This document shows, piece by piece, positions 23,113 to 64,000 of a stretch of DNA of 64,000 nt. How positions within the stretch are numbered: the stretch's first letter is position 1; every line of letters begins with the position of its first letter. This stretch comes from Cristatella mucedo (taxonomy: Eukaryota; Bryozoa; Phylactolaemata; Cristatellidae): contig WPIO01000170.1 of assembly GCA_009760855.2 (NCBI GenBank), positions 421,501 through 485,500 on the forward strand, written 5' to 3'. Position numbers and translations under genes: made by a program. The notes under the pieces were generated by a model that worked only from the letters and a program-made list of their open reading frames with translations, searched no databases and was not told the origin of the DNA.

Positions 23113-24560
23113 AGTTTGTGATTTGTGTGTGAGTGTTTTTATGCATCTGTAACTCCGAGATTTTAATTGCTAGCAATGTTTAAGAATATAGCTGTGCCCA
23201 TGAATAAAAGCTTAAAATATGCTCGGCTAATCTTATCTTGTATTATAGGCCATATAACTCATGCTACACGTCTATTTGGATATATTCGTGATAACGACCA
23301 GGAAGGACAAGTGCGACGCAAGTAGCAGCATACGATCTAAAAAGTGAAAATAGAAAAACGACCTTGACATCAAAAGACAGAGCTACGACGCACTGCGGTG
23401 GAGTGATACACGCCCGTACGACGAAAAATGCTAGCAATAGCACTTGCATGTTAAGCAGAGAAGCAGAGCACCCACCAACGGCGAGGGCTATCCAAACGCA
23501 GTTTCAAGTAGCAATTCATTCACGCGGTCTGTGCGAAGCGCATTCTGGGCGCCAGCCACACTGCATCGGCACACTGCACAGGCTGACGAGCAAGTGCTCC
23601 AGCCGTGTGTCTACTGTGTACTCGACGCCCACTAGACAGCACATTCGGCTGGCTGATGGCCACTGAGAGCATCCGAAGTGACGTGATAGGGCCTGCAAAT
23701 GGCAGGCACAGTATCCTCTTCTGCCATGCTGTAGCAGGGCAAGCTAAAGTAACCAGGATGCCTAACGATTAAACTATGGGGTGGCAGCACGGTAAACTCC
23801 ACGTGCCTTTTGACTGACCTGCAGCGCTGGAATGCAGGAGCAGCAATCGATGACCGAACATCCTTAGAGGCTAGCGAATAGCCGCGTGAGAGTTGATTCG
23901 GTATGAAGAAATGGGCGGAAAGGCAGGCTCGGAGCTCCGCATTCGTCCAGCCACGATGGGCTGACAGACAAAAATCGAGGTCTACCAACCATTCGGAGGC
24001 AACACGTGTTTGTCACCACAGAACAAATCACTGGGCTGATTAGCAAGGCGAGAAATTGTGACCGGTAGCTAAGCCGTAGCAGACGGACGAGACGAGCTGC
24101 TGATTGATTTGAATCCCTGTTTCACGAAATTAGCAGGACGTAAGGAGTCCTGAATAAAGGACATTTCAGCAATTTAGACGCAATTACGGACCTAGGAGCA
24201 TGGAAATCTCAAGCCACCACCCGGCATCTTTGGCTAGGCTGATTCCGTCGTGGACCGCCGTCCGAAATGTCAACTTTCCTCCATCCGGTCGCTTTTCCCT
24301 CTGCTGTTATCCTGTCTCTTGACTCTCTCAGGTGCGCCATAAACCAGAGTCTGCCATTAACTAGATAAGCAGTAGTGGAGACGGCACTGACTTTGGCTCC
24401 ACAGATGCCTAGTCAGAGCCGATTAATACGCGGACCAAACCAGCGCAAGAATAATTGGCTCAAGAACCGGATCTCATGCGGTACACTTTTCCTTACCAAA
24501 TCGGCATACAGTTTAGGCCCGAGCAGCGAAATCAGTAGCGATCATAGTAAACATACAATA
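23113..24560. other. No supported gene
   Basis: A 118-codon minus-strand frame (23988-23632) has no recognisable domain. No repeat match was noticed. Confidence 0.35.
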
Positions 24561-24561
24561 A

Positions 24562-26039
<1,478 letters not shown>

Positions 26040-27205
26040 TCTGAAATATGGGGTACCTCAGAGCTCCGTGCTAGGTACAGTTCTTTTCACGGTTTATACT
26101 CTCCCTCTTGCTGATGCGATTGCCAAGCACAATTTAGGCTTTCATTTCTATGCGGATGACACTCAGTTGTGCTTTTGCTTTGATCTCTCCCAGCCTTCGA
26201 GCACCTCGAATTTTCTCAACTCCTCTGCTGCCTGTATTGATGACATCCGCACATGGATGGCAGCACATTTTCCTAAACTAAACGATAATAAAACTAACTT
26301 ACTAGTTATGGGCAAGCCCAGTGTGATTCAGACATTGGAAAGGCTGACGCTCAAAATTGGCTCCGCCAGCATATTTCCTGTTGAAATCAGCTCGAAATCT
26401 AGGTGTCATGTTCAAAAGTGACCTCTCGTTAGACGACCACATCATCTCCACATTAATGTCTGCCAACTTTCAGATACATGACATTGCTAAAATTCGGGCT
26501 TGTTTAGATAAGGATACCACGTCTAACTTGGTCCATGCATTTGTGACATCCGTCTTGACTTCTGTAACTCACTCTTCCTGGCCTACCGGCATGTGCAATC
26601 AGGCGCTTACAGCTGGTGCAAAACTCTGCAGCTAGGCTTGTCTGTTGCGAGCGTCGCAGTTGCCACATCGCACCACTTCTCGCCGACCTGCACTGGCTAC
26701 CAGTCAAGCAACGGATCGACTTCAAACTTGTGTAGCTCACCTTTAGGTCACTTCATTCTCTGGCTCCAGCCTGTCTCTCAGATCTACTCCCCCACAAGGC
26801 TAAGCATCGTACCACGTGCTTTTTGGAATCCAACAGTTTACCAATACCTCGTACAAACCTCAAATTCTTTGGAGACCGAGCATTTAGTTCGTATGCTCCC
26901 AAAGCCTGGAACTCACTCCCAACTTGCATCACAACATCCCCTGACTTGACCAAATTTCAGAAGAACTTACAAACACACCTATTTAGGACGCATTTAGTGA
27001 GTCCCTGTGGTTCGTCCTTCATGTGCTTATGCGTGCTGACATTGTGCGTGTCACCCTTAACCATGTTATTCGTGTCGTTTATCAAGCATGATATTACTCA
27101 CCATTCAATCACGTTTTCCTTTGCTGCAAATGAAAAGCGCCTAGAAAGAGATTGAGTTCTCTGAGGGTGCTTTATCAAGTGCAGCATTATTATTATTATT
27201 ATAGA
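26040..27205 (+). mobile_element. LINE-A copy with intact YADD, frameshifted
   Basis: KYGVPQSSVLGTVLFTVYT and NLGFHFYADDTQLCFCFD in one frame (to 26421), then a shift to ARNLGVMFKSDLSLDDHI, another shift, and the C-terminal NLKFFGDRAFSSYAPKAWN in 26823-27155. The terminal hairpin arms are AAAGCGCC (27134-27141) and GGTGCTTT (27166-27173), followed by ATTATTATT. Confidence 0.92.
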
Positions 27206-28205
27206 TGCACAATCGCTCACAGTGCCAACAGCATCCGGACATCCCTACGTCCTCCAGACATCAGCTCAGTCCTGCGTGTATCTCAGCGTCTCTTGGAGCA
27301 ACTGAGTATGAGACCGGCTGAGATAGCTGCAGATCGGAGCACCAGATCAGTGGCTACGGGCCTGACAATCGCTGCAGAGTATCGGCGGATGCGGTAGCTA
27401 GGTATCAGAGGACGCAAATACGAGCTAGGTTTAAATCGATTGCGAGCGAGATAAAGAACAAAGCACACCCCACAGGATCTCCGGCACAATTCTTCGCGTC
27501 CACAAAGGTCTCAAATGTGTATTTTGAACGAACTCGGGGGCATTCATGCAGGCATGAAATACAGCTAGTACCGCGTCGCTTATGCATAAAGCCACGTCAG
27601 TTTCTGCTGTGGCCACTGTTTTCGTAGCCGGCTGCTTAACATGGTCGCCAGCATCTGTTTATATTTTACGTTAAATGAACCAATTTTGAGATCTCTCTCT
27701 CTTCCGTTTGGAGTTTCCCTTTTAAAATCTAGGCGTGCTATCGCGAGCTGGAGCCGACGGGCAGGCTTTCCGGTGGCCCTAGGAAAGCCTGCCGGAAAGT
27801 ACAGCGGTGAACTGCGAAAGCTGCGGAGACGCATTCCGAAACTACACGCGCCGCGGCGGCGAAGCGCACGACGACCACAAGCTCTCTCCGGAGCGTAAGC
27901 CTCGGCGGCGTATTGGGCGAGAGGCTCTGCGGCTGCAGCTGAGAGAGACTGCGAGGTACTGCACCGCTCAGCGGGCGACGCCCAGTGCCAGTGCCGATCG
28001 TCGTACGTGACTTGTCGTCGTCGTCAGCGAAAAGACGTTTTCAGCATGGGTCGACAACGGCTATTGTGTGCCTCCACTTAAAAAAGGGCGGCCTGTCGCT
28101 GTGGAGACACGCCGTACCTCCCCCACCGGTATAAGGACGGCGGCCAATCGGCCTTTACCGGGAATTGGAAAGTATAACATGCAACTTGTCAAATAAGAGA
28201 GCTTT
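27206..28205. other. GC-rich block, no supported gene
   Basis: Around 27760-28140 the sequence is CpG-rich. Frames are open on both strands. A CESCGDAF string at 27810 mimics a C2H2 finger start, but the histidine spacing is wrong. Confidence 0.35.
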
Positions 28206-28451
28206 GTGTGCCGCACCTTTCTTTTAGCGAGAGACTTCGTGGTTGATATGATCTCAGGCGCAGATTTTCTAATAGCACACAGAGCGAAATGTCAACTACA
28301 CAAGCTTAAAAAGGAAGTTTGCTCCTATTTAAGGCTACGAAGGCAGGATCCCGGTGTGGTGCCAGTGGCTAGTGTTCGGGAGTACGACGCAGCCCTGGAG
28401 CTCAAGACCGCTATTTGGTGCAGTCATTTGATCTGGAGGATGAGGCGATAG
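28206..28451 (+). pseudogene. Possible Gypsy-type protease remnant
   Basis: An 81-codon frame contains DFVVDMISGADFLIAHRAK. This resembles the end of the aspartic protease of Gypsy-like LTR retrotransposons, where a hydrophobic strand leads to a GxDFL motif. The catalytic DTG part and flanking gag or RT were not seen, and no LTRs were recognised. The match is to one short motif, so it may be chance. Confidence 0.35.
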
Positions 28452-28519
28452 ATATGCCCGTCTGCCCACAGCCATATAGACGCGAAATCAGCAAGTTTCG
28501 AGCCCTAGTGCGTTCGACC

Positions 28520-29012
28520 TAGTTCTTAAAGTTCTTACGCTGACCCACAAGGTCCGCCACGGCTTGGCTTCTTCGTACCTAGCTGAACTGCTGCATCAGT
28601 TTCAGCCTGTTCGCACCCTCAGGTCCTGTGAAGACAATGAATTAGCTGTTCCATTCCTCCGCTTAAAGACCGTTGGCGGCAGAAGCTTTAGCTCTGCAGC
28701 AGATCCTAGACTGTGGAACTCGCTTCCACAATTCTTACGCAACAACAACTACTCTCCTGCTTCCGACTATGGCTCATCCTTTCCAGCGGTCCTGAGCTGC
28801 TACTTCCATGCTACTCACTACCTCAACTGCTCTCCTGACTCTGCTATGCTTCCCACTTTCTCTTTGTTGCTTGAGATGAAGTCTGTTGGCTACCGAATGC
28901 GTACCGAAAGCCGCTTAGGCTGTGAGTGAGCTATACAAAACTCTCCTGCGTAACACCCACATGGTCTTTATGACTTTGTGGATTCTCATACGGAGATACA
29001 TTACATTACATT
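28520..29012 (+). mobile_element. LINE-B 3' copy
   Basis: Starts at AAAGTTCTTACGCTGACCCA. Reads ASSYLAELLHQFQPVRTLR and DPRLWNSLPQFLRNNNYSP (28564-28929), then the 3' UTR and ACATTACATT tail. Confidence 0.9.
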
Positions 29013-29305
29013 CTTATCGAAGCCGCTACAGCCCCCATTATGATTATGGCATACCCGGCCGGCCCTCATAACCAGGTCACCGGTATTCGATTTATAGCGC
29101 AGCTTCCCGATATGATTTGGGGCTTCTGCTTCCCTGCAGAGATCCTTCTTTACTATATAATCGAAATAAGTCAGCCGCAAATGTAAGAAACTTATAAGAT
29201 GGGTTGAAAAATTGTAAAGGTGATTCGAGACGATCTCGGGCATTTTTTGCCAACAGCAGATCCGTTGCACACAAGCAAGCGCTGCACAACTAACAACAGA
29301 GGCAC

Positions 29306-29603
29306 TGGCATTGGTAGGTACGTAGTAGGCATCGGTAGGTACGTAGTGGGCATCGGTAGGTACGCAGTAGTGGGAATCGGTAGGTACGCACTAGTGGGAA
29401 TCGGTAGGTACGCAGTAGTGGGAATCGGTAGGTACGCACTAGTGGGAATCGGTAGGTACGCAGTAGTGGGAATCGGTAGGTACGCACTAGTGGGAATCGG
29501 TAGGTACGTAGTATGCATCGGTTGGTACGTAGTTGGCGTCGGTAGGTACGCAGTAGTGGGCATCGGTAAGTACGCAGTAGTGGGAATCGGTAGACCTACC
29601 GAT
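29306..29603. repeat. 24-bp minisatellite with a terminal inverted unit
   Basis: About 12 units of GGTAGGTACGCAGTAGTG + GGAATC (two early units are 21 bp). Central units alternate CAG/CAC to give a 48-bp period. The array ends in an inverted core, ATCGGTAG (29586-29593) facing CTACCGAT (29596-29603). Frames of 193 and 181 codons on the two strands are products of the 24-nt period. Confidence 0.95.
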
Positions 29604-30639
29604 GCCCAGAACGTAGAGAGCATCGCACGAACACAGGCTCCTAGTACACAAAGGCACCGTACAGTGGACCCTAATCCAACGACAATTGAACGTACAGTCG
29701 ACTCAGGTTGCTTAGTTCGGCTGGGAACCGTCGACATAGGCAGTAGTAGGCGAAGCGTTGGGCTCGGATTCGCTGGAAGAGCGCCGGATACGGATGGCTG
29801 ATGGCAAGGAGCCTCTGGGACAATTGCTGGTCGACTCCTGAAGCCTGCCTACAAGCCCTGGCCGTTCCCAGTGCTACCGGTGGCTGGACCCTCTGGGCTG
29901 GGTTGACATGGTTTAACCTCCAGAATGGCCAGCTAGTGTCGCCAATGCCTCTGGCAGTTTGTTTATATTGAATTGTCGATTAAACTCATCGGATAAATTA
30001 CCTTAAAGCTGATGCTTGAGGATTTTTCTCATCAGCTGACAGGATCAGAGTTTTCCAGCTGACAGGATCAGGTTTTTTAATCTCTCCAGTAAGCAGGGGC
30101 TAGTTTTTCGACTTTGCCCAAAAGCATCGCTTTCGCATAAGCGCTTGAATATCGCATTAGCGGTTGAAGAAGCCAGTTTGCCCGGCTGGTAGAGAATCAG
30201 CACTGGTGAGTGAGAAGTGGATTGCCGCCGCCGCCTGCTGCAGGTTGCTCGCTCAGTTCCCTTGACTAGGCACCCGCCGTGAGTAGCTGACCAGTCGCAT
30301 GCCAAAGGGCTGCAGAGGGCTTTAAGAGCCAATCGACGAGTTGCAGCTGAGCCGCTACGATTGCCGGCAGACGCTGAGCAGACAGGGTGGTTAGCAGACG
30401 ATATGGGGAGGGGCGACACGCCTACTTGCACTTGGTATAGGCCTGCTGGCAAGTACAGTACTAGTTCCGCGCCACGGGCAGTCCGGCGCCAGCTTTACTC
30501 TCAGCTTTACTCGCAGCTTTACCTTCAAAGGCAAAGCTGACGGTTATCGTGATTTGTCAAGCGTGCAAGCTAGTATATAACTGTATATAATGCATATACC
30601 TGTATGTGTGTGCATACAATATATATTTGTATATACATG
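29604..30639. other. No supported gene
   Basis: A 135-codon minus-strand frame (30452-30045) is Ser/Ala-rich without a domain. A 15-bp direct repeat, CAGCTGACAGGATCA, occurs near 30033 and 30057. Confidence 0.35.
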
Positions 30640-31182
30640 CAAGCGTAGCGGACGGCCTATCGACTTCAAGGTTGTGTCACTCACTTTTAGATCCCTTCCT
30701 TATTTGGCTTCAGCCTACCTATCAGATCTACTTCTCCACCGGAGTAAGCATCTTACCATAGACTTTTCAGAATCTAATCGTTGACAAATACCTCATACAA
30801 ACCTCAAATGCTTTGGAGACCATGCCTTTACTTCGTATACTCCCAAAGCCTGAAACTCATTTCCGACTTGTGTCACTACAGCCCCTGACTTGACCACATT
30901 TAAAAAGTAACTTAAAGCATATCTATTAATCACAGCATTTAATGGGTCGATGCGATTCGCCATTTGTTTGCTTATGTGTGCTAATAATGTGCATGCTACC
31001 AATAACCATCTTTGCATGCTGGCCATGAGCATGCTACCTCTGATCTCGTTATGCTTGTTGTCATTGAGCATGCTACCATTAACCATTCGATCGTGCTTCC
31101 ATTGCAGCAATTGTAAAGCGCCTAGAAAGACATTTAGTTATGAGGGCGTTGCAACAAATGAATTATTATTGTTATTATTACT
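30640..31182 (+). mobile_element. LINE-A 3' copy, decayed
   Basis: Starts in IDFKVVSLTFRSLPYLASAY (about 30660), continues through a decayed GDHAFTSYTPKA and the 3' UTR, and ends with the hairpin remnant and TTATTGTTATTATTA. Confidence 0.85.
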
Positions 31183-31664
31183 ATACGGTATACACACACT
31201 CAGTCTATTTAAAAATTGTTTGCATATACATATTCGGTGTATATACTAGTATATAGATATATAAATATGTGTTTGTGGGTGTGTGTGTGTGTGCAAGTGT
31301 ATATAAATTTGCAGTAGTTGTGTATATATGTACGTACATCGTGCATATAAATATGGCGTATCCATAAATACCCATACATGTACTACATCCGCGAGCATAT
31401 GTGCACGTGTAATACATTTCGTATCGAGATTGTTGGTGACATTATTATTTTTCGCACGGCTGAGATGCCTAGATTCTGGACCTGCGCTCTTGAGTTTGTG
31501 ATGCAAAACGATATCCTCTTTCCAGATGGCATTACTTTTCCAGCCTCCTGCTCTGCTACTCCTGCTGCGTAACCAATGTTTCCCTCTTAAGTCTGCTCTG
31601 CTTCTCCAATATTTAGTTATAAGGAAACTTCAAGCAAATGGTTCGACCCGAAAGTCATTTTTCC
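31183..31664. other. AT/GT-rich sequence, no recognised feature
   Basis: Contains short (GT)n at about 31266-31295 and TATA-rich tracts. No gene recognised. Confidence 0.4.
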
Positions 31665-31758
31665 TTTATAATAATAATAATAATGCACCTGATAAAGCAC
31701 CTTCAGAGAACTCAATCTCTTTCTAGGCGCTTTACAATTGCTGCAAAGGGACCTTTGA
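31665..31758 (-). mobile_element. LINE-A 3' end (short)
   Basis: AATAATAATAATAATGCACC then AAAGCACCTTCAGAGAACTC..AGGCGCTTT. Only the terminal ~90 bp is present. Confidence 0.85.
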
Positions 31759-31776
31759 GTGAGCATTCATGTGATG

Positions 31777-31779
<3 letters not shown>

Positions 31780-31814
<35 letters not shown>

Positions 31815-31872
31815 CAGATATATATATATACATATATATATATATATGATATATATATATCTCTCTCTCTCA
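31780..31872. repeat. (TA)n and (CT)n microsatellite
   Basis: TA runs with short interruptions, ending in CTCTCTCTC. Confidence 0.95.
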
Positions 31873-32089
31873 TGTGATGGTAGCCCAGAAGTTAGCCAAG
31901 TCTTCTTCATGCCACGATGCAACTGATGACACAGAAAACGACCTGTGCCAAAATTACAGTTGTAACTACCTACTTAGATGTGAGGTATTTCTGCTAAGCA
32001 GTAAACAAAGCTGGTTTTTTGTAAGGCCTCCCAGAGCGTCAAAGTGACAACTTGCGACTGCAGCGCACAAGCTGCTACTTACTACGACG

Positions 32090-32215
32090 GCTGTCAAGTC
32101 TATTGGGTACCGAATGCGCACCGAAAGCCATTTAGGCTTTGCATCATCAATAGGAAACCATCCTTTGTAACACCTGCTCAGTCTTTGTGAAGGGCAGATG
32201 GAGATAACTTACATG
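32090..32215 (+). mobile_element. LINE-B 3' UTR fragment, decayed
   Basis: GTCTATTGGGTACCGAATGC, GCACCGAAAGCCATTTAGGC and GTAACACCTGCTCAGTCTTT match the LINE-B tail. Confidence 0.7.
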
Positions 32216-32396
32216 GCAATGTCCAAGCATCACGTGCAGCATCTCGCAGGCTGTCTGTAAGTCAACTCGATTAAGATAAGTTCAAATGTAAATATGTTTT
32301 GCCACACTGCACATGCTAGGGCAATTCCATGTCACAGCTACACAAAACGGACGTCAGCAAGATTCCATATTCCAAGAAAAGTATGCCGGCATACTA

Positions 32397-32402
32397 TTTA
32401 TT
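32397..32402 (-). terminator. Candidate polyadenylation signal of UBA5
   Basis: AATAAA on the minus strand, about 510 bp past the stop codon. It is the first canonical hexamer I noticed downstream, and no transcript evidence is available. The interval 32413-32912 would then be the 3' UTR. Confidence 0.35.
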
Positions 32403-32912
32403 GTATTGTCACTATCGACCACTTCCAGGCCAAGCAGCTTGCTTGAGCACTCAAGTGTTCACAAGGCAACACCTGCCTGCCCATGCAAGGAGGCCTGACA
32501 CCAAAGATCTGAGGTAAGGGGCAGATGGGATCAGCAACAGGTTACAAGCCAGCCTCACGACCACCGGCTTCCATAACAACCTGCAAGAATGCTGCGACAA
32601 CGCAAGAGCACACAAGTCGCCCGACTTGCCACATCACGGAACAGCACAAGCAGCATGAAGCTAGCCATCAAACCGGCATAAGGTCGCACTGCAGGCTAAC
32701 TGCTCAAACTCGGAATCTTTAGGCAGCCAATCCACTTCGAAAAACGCGCTTAATAAATATCGCGATCAGACAGGTCTATTCCAACAGCCCTAACGATGGT
32801 TGTTCAGGACGTGCTGGCAAACAGCAACGACGTATGTGTAGCGATATCAGCTCCATTGCGAGTCACCAAAATGAACTGCTGGGGTGCGTCTCATTTCGAT
32901 TGGGATGCTTTC

Positions 32913-63834
<30,922 letters not shown>

Positions 63835-64000
63835 ATCCCGTAAAAAGACGAAATAAAGCTGGAAGAGGTCGAGGTACCCACGCACACCCAAGGGGGCTGG
63901 ACAAAGCGGAACCGGAAGTAAGTGTGTACATTTCCGGTATTGTCAGGCTTCCTAGACATGTACATGATTGCAAAAAGCATTCGTTTTGCCTTAATTTGGT
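63835..64000 (-). promoter_or_regulatory. UBA5 5' flank or 5' UTR start
   Basis: Sequence upstream of the chosen ATG up to the window edge. I see no clear TATA box. The reading frame stays open to 63891. The transcription start cannot be placed from sequence alone. Confidence 0.3.

Noticed and set aside
23632-23988. 118-codon minus-strand frame
   Set aside because: No recognisable domain, overlapping frames open on both strands, and no splice support.
27807-28010. C2H2 zinc-finger exon (CESCGDAF...H..H)
   Set aside because: CxxCxxxF is followed by the wrong spacing to the histidines. The block is GC-rich and open in other frames.
29192-29801. Open frames of 181-193 codons on opposite strands with repeats such as VGIGRYA
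   Set aside because: Produced by the 24-nt minisatellite period, which is open in several frames on both strands. No start, splice or codon evidence.
30045-30452. 135-codon minus-strand frame
   Set aside because: No recognisable motif and Ser/Ala-rich. The region has short direct repeats and no other coding signal.
63835-63891. Upstream in-frame ATG adding 19 residues to UBA5
   Set aside because: The extra residues (MGVRGYLDLF...) do not resemble the family N-terminus. The ATG at 63834 aligns with it.

Overview
This is metazoan nuclear DNA. It holds one complete host gene, at least one exon of a second gene, and a dense layer of LINE and SINE debris. The animal origin is inferred from three things: a spliced UBA5 gene of 12 coding exons with GT-AG introns, CR1/L2-like non-LTR retrotransposons, and tRNA-derived SINEs plus long microsatellites. 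The taxon cannot be fixed from the sequence. The intron-rich UBA5 suggests a non-insect invertebrate, which is an inference only.

Right half (32.9-63.8 kb, minus strand): the UBA5 gene, encoding the E1 enzyme of the UFM1 (ufmylation) pathway. I reconstructed all 12 coding exons by hand. They join in frame across 11 GT-AG introns into 1218 nt (405 residues plus stop), against 404 residues in human. The nucleotide-binding glycine loop, both zinc CxxC-type pairs, the catalytic cysteine, the WGIELV UFM1/Atg8-binding motif and the C-terminal UFC1-binding tail are all present. Introns range from 84 bp to 7.5 kb and carry most of the retroelements in this half.

Left half (0-32.9 kb): mostly repeats. 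Two related LINE families dominate. LINE-A ends in a short hairpin followed by (TTA)n. LINE-B ends in ACATT repeats. Most copies are 5'-truncated and broken, and several are nested in one another with readable junctions. tRNA-headed SINEs are interspersed, and one type carries a LINE-A-like 3' tail. The one non-repeat coding candidate is an exon at 18664-19167, which ends a 166-residue Cys-rich protein I do not recognise. A possible Gypsy protease remnant lies near 28.2 kb. Minisatellites (27 bp at 14.0 kb, 24 bp at 29.3-29.6 kb) and long dinucleotide tracts fill other gaps.

There is no operon logic, CRISPR array, plasmid or phage content. The observations most worth following are the intact UBA5 gene, the LINE/SINE tail sharing with interchangeable SINE heads, a minisatellite that appears to have grown out of a LINE reverse-transcriptase active-site segment, and nested insertions that give a relative order of retrotransposition.
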